Assembly: GCF_937870815.1 (NCBI RefSeq)
Contig: NZ_CALMZS010000211.1
Location: forward strand, 1 to 64,000
Direction: 5' to 3'
DNA from: an uncultured Brevundimonas sp.
Lineage (GTDB): Bacteria; Pseudomonadota; Alphaproteobacteria; Caulobacterales; Caulobacteraceae
Length of the DNA: 64,000 nt
Numbering within the stretch: position 1 is the first letter of the stretch; every line of letters starts with the position of its first letter. Shown here piece after piece: positions 57,752 to 64,000 of this stretch. Position numbers and translations under genes: made by a program. The notes under the pieces are model-generated. The model made no database searches and had not been told where the DNA came from. It saw only the letters and a list, made by a program, of their open reading frames with translations.

Positions 57752-58105
57752 TCAGGTCCGCGGAAACACCCGGATGGTGATCCGCTCGCGCTCGCCCTCG
57801 AAGCGTTCGACCAGCAGGCGGGCGACCTGGGCGTCGTCGTGGAACAGATGGCCCTTGACGGCGTCGAGCAGGGCCTTGGCGAGGTTGTCGAGGTCGATGT
57901 GCGGCGGCTCGCCGACATGCTCCATGCGGATCTCGACGACGAAATCGCCCCAGGAGGGGCGCGAGGCCCACTGCTTGCGCATGAATTCATAGACCAGCGG
58001 CTTGTAGTATTTGGCCTGGGTGGTCAGGCCGTCGATGGCGATCTCGACGGTGTCGCCGGTTTCGCGCAGGCGGACCTTGCCGACGCCGATCCAGCCGTCG
58101 GTCAT
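57752..58105 (-). CDS. RusA-like Holliday junction resolvase
   Basis: The 117-residue protein has the RusA pattern PHIDLDNLAKALLDAVKGHL, then FHDDAQVARL, with the metal-binding acids DLDN, D and DD, and a basic N-terminal half (AKYYKPLVYEFMRKQW). RusA resolves Holliday junctions and is normally phage-encoded. Its ATG overlaps the stop of the PIN toxin gene (ATGA), making a three-gene Phd-PIN-RusA chain with no phage genes nearby. Confidence 0.82.
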   Translation of the reverse strand: MTDGWIGVGKVRLRETGDTVEIAIDGLTTQAKYYKPLVYEFMRKQWASRPSWGDFVVEIRMEHVGEPPHIDLDNLAKALLDAVKGHLFHDDAQVARLLVERFEGERERITIRVFPRT

Positions 58106-58527
58106 GCGAAGGGGGAATGGACGGTGAGGCCGGCGGCGATAGCGGCGACCGCCAGCTTTCGGTCGAGGGTGGCCAGAACGCCTTGGGTCCGGTCAGCCAT
58201 CTCCAAGTATCCGGCGTCATAGAATGACAGCGTATGAACGTCCGCGACGCGCCCTATCGCGCCCAAGCATTCCGCATCCCCCGGCGGCGCCAGACCGATC
58301 TCCAGCTCTTCAAGGGCGGCCAGCGCTTCATCCGAACTGAGCTGTGAAAGTCCAGAAGCCCGACGTCTGGTCCGAAGGATGTTGCCGACCTCCCAGACCA
58401 GCAGGTCGGTCGATGTCAGTTCCCTGTCCGCCAAGTCCCGCAAGGTGCGCGCAACGAACGCGGAATGCGTCTCTTCCAGCAAATGAGCCGCAACGAACGA
58501 AGCGTCGAGGACCACCCGATCGCTCAT
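58102..58527 (-). CDS. PIN-domain toxin (VapC-like)
   Basis: The 141-residue protein has VVLDASFVAAHLLEE (Asp), LLVWEVGNILRTRRRASG (Glu), LSFYDAGYLEMADRTQ (Asp) and ATLDRKLAVAA (Asp), the PIN active-site set. Its start overlaps the antitoxin stop, and its stop overlaps the rusA-like start. Confidence 0.88.
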   Translation of the reverse strand: MSDRVVLDASFVAAHLLEETHSAFVARTLRDLADRELTSTDLLVWEVGNILRTRRRASGLSQLSSDEALAALEELEIGLAPPGDAECLGAIGRVADVHTLSFYDAGYLEMADRTQGVLATLDRKLAVAAIAAGLTVHSPFA

Positions 58528-58781
58528 CGCCGACCCTCGTCGCGAGCCGCGATCAGTTCCTCGTGGGTGAACGGACGCCCGGTTTCGGCGAGAATGCGGT
58601 TCCGCAATTCAGCGGCGCGATCCAGCGCGTCCAGACGGCGCTTGACCCGCGCCTCATCCGAATAGGGGACCAGCTTCGCCACCGCCTTGCCGTGCTTGAG
58701 CACGACGGTCTCCTCGCCGCGCTCGGCGGCCTCGACCAGTTCGGAGAAGCGGTTGCGCGCTTCGAAGACGCCCAGTTCCAT
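58524..58781 (-). CDS. Phd/YefM-family antitoxin
   Basis: The 85-residue protein shows the Phd/YefM N-terminus (MELGVFEARNRFSELVEAAE, then GEETVVLKHGKAVAKLVPYS) and a charged C-terminal helix for toxin binding. A perfect 11-bp palindrome lies 8 bp upstream of its ATG. Confidence 0.88.
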   Translation of the reverse strand: MELGVFEARNRFSELVEAAERGEETVVLKHGKAVAKLVPYSDEARVKRRLDALDRAAELRNRILAETGRPFTHEELIAARDEGRR

Positions 58782-58788
58782 GACGGTT

Positions 58789-58812
58789 CTCTAGCCAGAG
58801 TTCTGGCTAGAG
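58789..58812 (-). promoter_or_regulatory. Perfect 24-bp palindrome, antitoxin operator
   Basis: CTCTAGCCAGA-GT-TCTGGCTAGAG is perfect over 11 bp on each side. It sits just upstream of the Phd-type gene and is the expected autoregulatory operator. Confidence 0.8.
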
Positions 58813-58858
58813 TAACACGAAGCTCCTGACATCAGCAACTCACGCCGCCCGTCAGGGC

Positions 58859-59137
58859 TTAAGGCGCGCCCATACAACGATTGGGCATGTCGCCAGAGAA
58901 GCTCATCGTTCGGATTTCAACCTCATTGTCGAGGTCGTCGCCACCGAGGAACGCGCGTCGCCAGACCGGCGCCTGCCCGAGATCGATCTCGACGACAATT
59001 TCACCGGCTGAGGTCTGGATGCTCACACGAGGATGTTCGGAGGCGTCGCCGCAAGCTGACGTCGCGAGGATAGGCAAGGCGGCGGTCGCCGTAGATGATA
59101 GTCCCCCCGAGACCGCACGCCCGAAAGCCGGTATCAA
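58859..59137 (-). pseudogene. Truncated cyclophilin-type peptidyl-prolyl isomerase fragment
   Basis: The frame, with a possible TTG start at 59137, begins with a signal-like segment (STATAALPILATSACGD). It then reads EHPRVSIQTSAGEIVVEIDL and GQAPV, as at the start of bacterial cyclophilins (..PRV.I.TS.G.I.VEL....APV). After APV the match stops and the frame ends about 30 residues later, so the catalytic core is absent. It may be a relic or a short secreted protein. It lies between the Phd operator and fumC. Confidence 0.4.
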
Positions 59138-59182
59138 GACTCGCCTGGCACCCCGCCGCCGTAACTGAAACAGCGCCGTTCC

Positions 59183-60574
59183 ATGACCAAGACCCGCACC
59201 GAAACCGACACCTTCGGCCCGATCGAGGTCGCCTCGGATCGCTACTGGGGGGCGCAGGCGCAGCGGTCGCTGGGGAATTTCAAGATCGGCTGGGAGAAAC
59301 AGCCGCTGCCGATCGTGCGGGCGCTGGGCGTCGTCAAACGGGCCGCGGCCGAGACCAATATGGCGCTGGGCAGGCTGGACCCGGCGATCGGCGAAACCAT
59401 CGTCAAGGCGGCCGACGAGGTCATCGAGGGCCGGCTGGACGACCATTTCCCCCTGGTGGTGTGGCAGACCGGCTCGGGCACCCAGTCGAACATGAACGCC
59501 AATGAGGTGATCTCGAACCGGGCCATCGAAATGCTGGGCGGCCAGATGGGGTCGAAGACGCCGGTCCACCCCAACGACCATGTCAATATGAGCCAGTCGT
59601 CGAACGACACCTATCCGACGGCCATGCATGTCGCCTGCGCCGAACAGGTGGTGAAGACGCTGATCCCGGCCCTGAAGCATCTGCATGGGGCGCTGGACGC
59701 CAAGGCCAGGGCCTGGGCCCACATCATCAAGATCGGCCGCACCCACACCCAGGACGCCACCCCGCTGACCCTGGGCCAGGAGTTCGGCGGCTATGCCCAG
59801 CAGGTCGCCAACGGCATCGAGCGGATCGAACAGACCCTGCCGAAGCTGATGGAGCTGGCCCAGGGCGGGACGGCCGTCGGCACGGGGCTGAACGCGCCGG
59901 TCGGCTTCGCGGAGATGGTGGCGGACAAGATCGCGGCCATCACCGGCCTGCCCTTCACCACGGCGCCGAACAAGTTCGAGGCCCTGGCGGCGCACGACGC
60001 CATGGTGTTCAGCCACGGGGCGATCAACACCGTCGCCGCCTCGCTGTTCAAGATCGCCAACGACATCCGCTTCCTCGGCTCGGGGCCGCGGTCGGGGCTG
60101 GGCGAGCTGGCCCTGCCGGAGAACGAGCCGGGCAGCTCGATCATGCCGGGCAAGGTCAATCCGACCCAGGTCGAGGCGCTGACGCAGGTGTGCGTGCAGG
60201 TGTTCGGCAACCATGCGGCGGTGACCTTCGCCGGCTCCCAGGGCCATTTCGAGCTCAATGTGTTCAACCCGGTGATGGCCTACAACTTCCTGCAGTCGGC
60301 AAGGCTGATGGCCGACGCGGCGGTGTCCTTCACCGACAACTGCGTGGCCGGGATCGAGCCGCGCGAGGACAACATCAGGCGCGGGCTGGAGAACAGCCTG
60401 ATGCTGGTGACGGCGCTCAACGGCAAGCTGGGCTATGATTTGTGCGCGAAGATCGCCAAGACGGCGCACCGGAACGGCACGACCCTGCGCCAGGAAGCCG
60501 TCGGCGGCGGCTATCTGACCGACGCGGAGTTCGACGAATGGGTGCGGCCCGAGAAGATGATCTCGCCGGGCTGA
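59183..60574 (+). CDS. fumC: Fumarate hydratase class II
   Basis: FumC interconverts fumarate and malate in the citric acid cycle, without an iron-sulphur cluster. The 463-residue protein has [56 protein letters not shown] and the superfamily signature [13 protein letters not shown]. Length is normal. Confidence 0.97.
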   Translation: MTKTRTETDTFGPIEVASDRYWGAQAQRSLGNFKIGWEKQPLPIVRALGVVKRAAAETNMALGRLDPAIGETIVKAADEVIEGRLDDHFPLVVWQTGSGTQSNMNANEVISNRAIEMLGGQMGSKTPVHPNDHVNMSQSSNDTYPTAMHVACAEQVVKTLIPALKHLHGALDAKARAWAHIIKIGRTHTQDATPLTLGQEFGGYAQQVANGIERIEQTLPKLMELAQGGTAVGTGLNAPVGFAEMVADKIAAITGLPFTTAPNKFEALAAHDAMVFSHGAINTVAASLFKIANDIRFLGSGPRSGLGELALPENEPGSSIMPGKVNPTQVEALTQVCVQVFGNHAAVTFAGSQGHFELNVFNPVMAYNFLQSARLMADAAVSFTDNCVAGIEPREDNIRRGLENSLMLVTALNGKLGYDLCAKIAKTAHRNGTTLRQEAVGGGYLTDAEFDEWVRPEKMISPG

Positions 60575-60630
60575 CGGGCGCCTACTTCGGGTTGGTGGCG
60601 GCCGTTTCAGTTCAGGTGTAGGCTGCCTTG

Positions 60631-60888
60631 ATGAGCAAGGCCGAACTGAAGATCGAGATCGATCCCGCCATGGTCGCTGAGGCCGAGCGGCTGGGTGTTG
60701 ACCTGACGACGGCAGGGCTGGCCGGAGTCGAACTGGCGCTGGCGCGGCGGCGGAACGCCCTGAAGTCAGACGCGGAACGCGCCGCAGACGCTCGCGCCTG
60801 GGCTGAGGAAAACGCCGAGGCGCTCAAGGCCTACAATGAGCGGATCGCGCGCGACGGCGTCTTCGGCGAGGACTTCCGGACCTGGTGA
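60631..60888 (+). CDS. ccdA: CcdA-type antitoxin
   Basis: The 85-residue protein has a ribbon-helix-helix start (KIEIDPAMVAEAERLGVDLT) and the CcdA toxin-binding end DARAWAEENAEALKAYNERI, finishing DGVFGEDFRTW. It protects gyrase from CcdB and represses the operon. Its stop overlaps the start of ccdB. It follows fumC after 56 bp. Confidence 0.92.
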   Translation: MSKAELKIEIDPAMVAEAERLGVDLTTAGLAGVELALARRRNALKSDAERAADARAWAEENAEALKAYNERIARDGVFGEDFRTW

Positions 60889-61199
60889 TGCGTCAGTTCG
60901 ACGTGTTCCCGAATCCGTCGCCTCGCTCCCGGGCCGCCGCACCCTTCATCGTCCTGATGCAATCCCATTTTGTGGATGAGATGCCGTCGGCGCTGATCGC
61001 GCCGTTGATCCGTGAGCCTCGAAGCGGCGACTTCACGCGCGTCTCTGTCTCCGTAAAGCTGAACGATGAGGACCTGCACCTCTCGCTGGCGGAAATGGCC
61101 CCGATCGCGAGGTCCGACTTGAAGCGGTCCGCCGGCGATCTCAAGCCGTACGAAGACGACATCCGTCGCGCCCTCGACCGCCTGTTCACCGGCTTCTGA
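60885..61199 (+). CDS. ccdB: CcdB-type toxin
   Basis: The 104-residue protein is a gyrase-poisoning CcdB: RQFDVFPNPSPRSRAAAPFI, VLMQSHFVDEMPSALIAPLI and the C-terminal DDIRRALDRLFTGF (the end helix contacts GyrA). The start may be GTG 60885 or ATG 60888. It is a chromosomal, not plasmid, copy. Confidence 0.92.
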   Translation: MMRQFDVFPNPSPRSRAAAPFIVLMQSHFVDEMPSALIAPLIREPRSGDFTRVSVSVKLNDEDLHLSLAEMAPIARSDLKRSAGDLKPYEDDIRRALDRLFTGF

Positions 61200-61202
61200 A
61201 TT

Positions 61203-61604
61203 TCAATCCTTGTCGCGGATCGTCCGGCCGATGGGGGCCAGGGCCAGTTTGGCCAGTTCGAGGTCCTTGAGGGCGAACGGGATGCCGATAATGGTGATGA
61301 ACTCCGCCACCGCGATCAGCAGGTGCGTCAGGGCGATGTACCAGCCGGCGAAGAGGAACCAGATGACGTTGAGCCCGACGCCGAGACAGCCCGTGCCCAG
61401 GTCCTCGCGGCCGGTGAAGTCGTCCCGCCACACCACTTCGCGGCCGAATGGCCAGAACGAATAGCTGGCGATCCGCCAGGCGGCGAAGGTCCACGGCAGG
61501 CCGACCACGGTCAGGGCCAGGACGCCGCCGCCGAACAGCCAGAGCAGGCCGGACAGCCAGCCTCCGAACACGAACCAGAGCAGGTTGAGGATCAGACGGA
61601 TCAC
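61203..61604 (-). CDS. YccF domain-containing membrane protein
   Basis: The 133-residue protein has two YccF units with about four membrane segments: LILNLLWFVFGGWLSGLLWL and LNVIWFLFAGWYIALTHLLI, each followed by a GIPF- or GLPW-type motif, and a VVWRDDFTGREDLGTGCLGV loop. Function is unknown. It ends convergently 3 bp from ccdB. Confidence 0.9.
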   Translation of the reverse strand: MIRLILNLLWFVFGGWLSGLLWLFGGGVLALTVVGLPWTFAAWRIASYSFWPFGREVVWRDDFTGREDLGTGCLGVGLNVIWFLFAGWYIALTHLLIAVAEFITIIGIPFALKDLELAKLALAPIGRTIRDKD

Positions 61605-61743
61605 AGGCGGCGTCCCCGGGGCGCGCCGCGGTCCGGCGCATCCCCCGGATATGCGGAACAGCAGGCCTGTGACAGCGGCGCCTTCGTGAATTCGCGGTAA
61701 GCCGTGCCTTGAGCTTGCCCTCGCCGCCCCGACGTGCCTGCCG

Positions 61744-61980
61744 TCAGTGCGGCTTTTCGATCCAGCGCGCCCTGGCCTCGTCCTTCGTGACGTTGAGGTG
61801 AACGTGGGCGTCGACGTGGGCGATCCAGCTGACCGGGATCAGATGGTGTTTGAAGCCCGAACCCAGGTCCAGCCTGGCCAGTTCGATATGGTCGCCGCGG
61901 ACGTGGTCGACGCGGCCGACGTGGCCGCCGTCGGAGCCGACGACTTCAAGGCTTTCGCGGAGCAGGGAGAGGTCTACCAT
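61744..61980 (-). CDS. DUF2171-like protein
   Basis: The 78-residue protein fits small PRC-barrel-like DUF2171 proteins: EVVGSDGGHVGRVDHVRGDH and HLIPVSWIAHVDAHVHLNVT. No function is known. It is divergent from the DUF4169 gene. Confidence 0.75.
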   Translation of the reverse strand: MVDLSLLRESLEVVGSDGGHVGRVDHVRGDHIELARLDLGSGFKHHLIPVSWIAHVDAHVHLNVTKDEARARWIEKPH

Positions 61981-62051
61981 GGGCGGCTCCTGACGAACGG
62001 ATCGTCCGGAAAACCCCTCGGCCGGGCGGCCGGTTGCATGATGGAGGCGTC

Positions 62052-62228
62052 ATGGGCGAGATCGTCAACCTGAACCGGGCGCGCAAGGCGCGGGCCAGGG
62101 CCGAAAAGGCGGCCGCCGCCATCGTCGGCCGGGCCGCCCATGGCCGGTCCGGGGCCGAGCGGGCCAAGGCGAAACAGGAGCGGACCCGCGCCGACCGGCT
62201 GCTGGACGGCTCGAAGCTGGAGGACTGA
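62052..62228 (+). CDS. DUF4169 family protein
   Basis: The 58-residue, highly basic helical protein matches DUF4169: MGEIVNLNRARKARARAEKA, AAHGRSGAERAKAK and the RLLDGSKLED end. These small alphaproteobacterial proteins have no known role; the charge suggests nucleic-acid or ribosome contact. A second small gene follows after 1 bp. Confidence 0.85.
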   Translation: MGEIVNLNRARKARARAEKAAAAIVGRAAHGRSGAERAKAKQERTRADRLLDGSKLED

Positions 62229-62229
62229 G

Positions 62230-62397
62230 ATGGGCGAGATGCCGCGCAACCGCCACGGCCTGATCCCTATGCTGGTGGCCATCCGGGTCACCGCCGAACG
62301 CCGGCGACGCGAGGCCGAGGCGAAAACGCCCGGCGAGGCTGAGGGCGAAAAGCCGGCAGCGGCGAAGAAGAAAAGGAAGCGTGGCTGGTTCGGCTAG
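62230..62397 (+). CDS. Small basic hypothetical protein
   Basis: The 55-residue protein starts 1 bp after the DUF4169 stop. It has a short helix (RNRHGLIPMLVAIRVTAERR) and a Lys-rich tail ending KKKRKRGWFG. It is probably co-expressed with DUF4169. I recognise no family. It overlaps the DMT permease gene convergently by 4 bp. Confidence 0.6.
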   Translation: MGEMPRNRHGLIPMLVAIRVTAERRRREAEAKTPGEAEGEKPAAAKKKRKRGWFG

Positions 62398-63335
62398 ACC
62401 GCGGAGACCTTGGGGGCGCGGATCAGCAGCACCTGCCCGGCCAGCACCAGGGCGAGGCCCGCCAGCGCCGCCCAGCCGAACCGGGCGTTCTCGAACAGCA
62501 CCGAGACCCCCATGGCGATCGGCGGGGTCAGGGCCGAGATGTAGCTGGCCAGGGCATAGCCGTGGCTGCGCGCGACGGTGAAATAGACCACGAAGGCGAT
62601 CACCGAGCCGAACACCGACAGATAGAGCAGCGAGCCGAGGTAGGTGACGCCGGGCTCGATCGACCATTCGACGCCGGTGGCCAGTCCGTAGAGCGCCAGC
62701 AGCCCCGCGCCGTACGCCATGGCCCAGGCGGTCGAGGGGATGACGGCGGAGCCCGCCTTCTGGCCGCGCCAGGCGAAATAGTTGCCGAAGGCGGCGGCGA
62801 CCACCGCGGTGAAGGCGAAGCCGACGCCGGCGGCGCTGGCCCCGTCGAGACCGGCTTCGAGGATTTCCGAACCCGACAGCACCGCCACGCCGACCACGCC
62901 GAGCGCGGCTCCCCCCCATGCAAGGACGGCGGCGCGCTGCCCGGCGGCGATCCGGAACAGGATCAGGTTGAGCAGGGCCAGCGAGGCGAAGATCACCGCC
63001 ACCACGGCCGAGGCGATCCGGCCCTCGGCGGCGTAGGTGAAGCTGTAGCTGATCGAGAAGGCGAACACCCCCTGCCCCGCCGCGGCGAGGTGCTGGTTGA
63101 GGGTCAGCTTCAGCGAGCGGCCGGTCAGCAGGCAGCCGGCGAACAGCAGGACCGCGGCCAGGCCGAAGCGCCAGACGATTGAGGCCAGCGGCGCCACCTG
63201 GCCGAGCTGAAGGGTGATCGCATACCAGGTCGTGCCCCAGATCATGGCGCAGATCAGCACCCCGCCGATGCCCAGCAGGGTGGTCCGCGACAGGGGCGGA
63301 CGGGCGACGGGCGGAACGGAAACGGGGGAGGTCAC
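62394..63335 (-). CDS. EamA/DMT-superfamily permease
   Basis: The 313-residue protein has ten membrane segments in two EamA repeats: GVLICAMIWGTTWYAITLQL with WRFGLAAVLLFAGCLL in the first, and FTAVVAAAFGNYFAWRGQKA with ISALTPPIAMGVSVLFENAR in the second. DMT permeases usually export amino acids or metabolites; the substrate is unknown. Divergent from the polyketide synthase gene, which suggests a possible export link. Confidence 0.9.
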   Translation of the reverse strand: MTSPVSVPPVARPPLSRTTLLGIGGVLICAMIWGTTWYAITLQLGQVAPLASIVWRFGLAAVLLFAGCLLTGRSLKLTLNQHLAAAGQGVFAFSISYSFTYAAEGRIASAVVAVIFASLALLNLILFRIAAGQRAAVLAWGGAALGVVGVAVLSGSEILEAGLDGASAAGVGFAFTAVVAAAFGNYFAWRGQKAGSAVIPSTAWAMAYGAGLLALYGLATGVEWSIEPGVTYLGSLLYLSVFGSVIAFVVYFTVARSHGYALASYISALTPPIAMGVSVLFENARFGWAALAGLALVLAGQVLLIRAPKVSAV

Positions 63336-63514
63336 CCACGCCCAGTGGCGGATGCCGTCAGACGGGGCAAGCGGGGTTTTCGTCGATGTCGGCGGAAATC
63401 AGGGTCATGGCGGCGTCCGGGAGGATGGCGCAGTGTAGCGAATGATCCGTCCGTCTGGAACGGCCCTGCGTAGCTTTGGTTAACAGCGATAATCTCCCGG
63501 AAAGCCACGCCCTG

Positions 63515-64000
63515 ATGCCTCCTCCCCCTCTTCCGGCCCCGGTTCCGCGGCTGCAGTCCCTCGCCCTGGCCTGGCCGAAGCACGTGCTACGGCAGGAGGA
63601 CGTGGCGGCCAATGGCGCGGAGATGTTCGCCACCACCCACGGCGGCTTCGAGCGGCTGGCGCCGATCTATCGCAACGCCCTGATCGAGACGCGGCATTCC
63701 TGCGTGCCGATCGAGTGGTATCTGAAGCCGCACAGCTTCTCCGAACGCAACGACCTGTTCCTGGCCAGCGCCGTGCCGCTGCTGGCCGAGGCCGCAGGCA
63801 AGGCGCTGGATCAGGCCGGGCTGGCGGCCGGCGACATCGACGCCATAGTGGTGGTCTGCACGACCGGCATCGCCACCCCGGGGCTGGACGCGCGGCTGAT
63901 GCAGGTGATGCCATTCCGGCCCGATGTTCGACGGGCCCCGATCTTCGGCCTGGGCTGCGCCGGCGGCGTGGTGGGACTGGCGCGAGCCGCCGACATCGCC
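63515..64000 (+). CDS. Type III polyketide synthase (chalcone synthase family), N-terminal part
   Basis: The first 162 codons are visible, and the gene runs off the right edge. The protein shows the thiolase-like N-terminal half: LQSLALAWPKHVLRQEDVAA, RHSCVPIEWYLKPHSFSERN, VVVCTTGIATPGLDARLMQV and FGLGCAGGVVGLARAADIA, which holds the catalytic Cys. Type III enzymes condense malonyl-CoA on an acyl-CoA starter to make alkylresorcinols or pyrones. The product cannot be told from this part. Confidence 0.88.
   Translation, partial: MPPPPLPAPVPRLQSLALAWPKHVLRQEDVAANGAEMFATTHGGFERLAPIYRNALIETRHSCVPIEWYLKPHSFSERNDLFLASAVPLLAEAAGKALDQAGLAAGDIDAIVVVCTTGIATPGLDARLMQVMPFRPDVRRAPIFGLGCAGGVVGLARAADIA

Noticed and set aside
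58859-60469. A 536-codon minus-strand frame across fumC
   Set aside because: Most of it is antisense to the well-conserved fumC. Only its last 93 codons, beyond fumC, show any real protein similarity and these are listed separately.

Overview
The window is 64 kb of GC-rich (roughly 70 percent G+C by eye), densely packed alphaproteobacterial chromosome, most likely from Brevundimonas or another Caulobacterales member. Four things point there: the lptF-lptG-lptD-surA-pdxA-rsmA operon; a two-piece permuted tmRNA whose tag starts ANDNFA; an alpha-type SspB; and the mltG/gmk/fab gene order. The species is an inference. No rRNA, CRISPR array, prophage or conventional insertion sequence was seen. 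The ends cut an ABC-F ATPase (left) and a type III polyketide synthase (right).

Layout. 1-2.4 kb: ABC-F tail, a DUF559 ORF running in frame into DNA polymerase III chi, and three tandem I78-type inhibitor lipoproteins. 2.6-12.9 kb: pepA, then the outer-membrane biogenesis operon lptF-lptG-lptD-surA-pdxA-rsmA with a second DUF559 gene inside it. 13-15 kb: an orphan terminase pair of the gene-transfer-agent type. 15-22 kb: gmk, mltG and the fatty-acid cluster fabF-acpP-fabG-fabD, with a toxin-antitoxin (TA) module between acpP and fabG. 22-30 kb: FAD oxidase, PIN/Phd TA, NUDIX, SPFH/NfeD, rnhA, AbrB/Doc TA, tatABC, PIN/VapB TA. 30-38 kb: glnB-glnA, nnrD, yaaA, bdhA, an orphan XRE antitoxin, tsaC, cytochrome b561. 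38-47 kb: acyl-CoA dehydrogenase, serine protease, oligopeptidase B, a response regulator divergent from a kinase lacking its histidine, tRNA-Gln, tRNA-Pro, ilvC. 48-51 kb: thyA and folA separated by four defence-like genes. 52-57 kb: mrp, miaA, copDC, ssrA, sspB. 57-64 kb: RusA-like gene coupled to a PIN/Phd module, fumC, ccdAB, small conserved genes, a DMT permease and the polyketide synthase.

How the genes fit together. LptF/LptG/LptD with SurA make and fold the LPS export path. FabD/FabG/ACP/FabF run fatty-acid elongation. GlnB controls GlnA. TatABC exports folded proteins, and the oligopeptidase B has a twin-arginine-type leader. ssrA tags stalled proteins, and the adjacent SspB is the adaptor that delivers such proteins to ClpXP.

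The most unusual content lies in the seams between these housekeeping genes. Two DUF559 (endonuclease-like) genes are each bracketed by inverted copies of a two-hairpin repeat, and a third copy of that repeat pair lacks the gene. This looks like a REP-element/non-autonomous-element family with DUF559 as the candidate mobilising enzyme. At least four further repeat families are present, including heptamer arrays arranged as giant inverted repeats. Six complete TA modules plus one orphan antitoxin sit in 64 kb, two of them translationally coupled to downstream non-TA genes.
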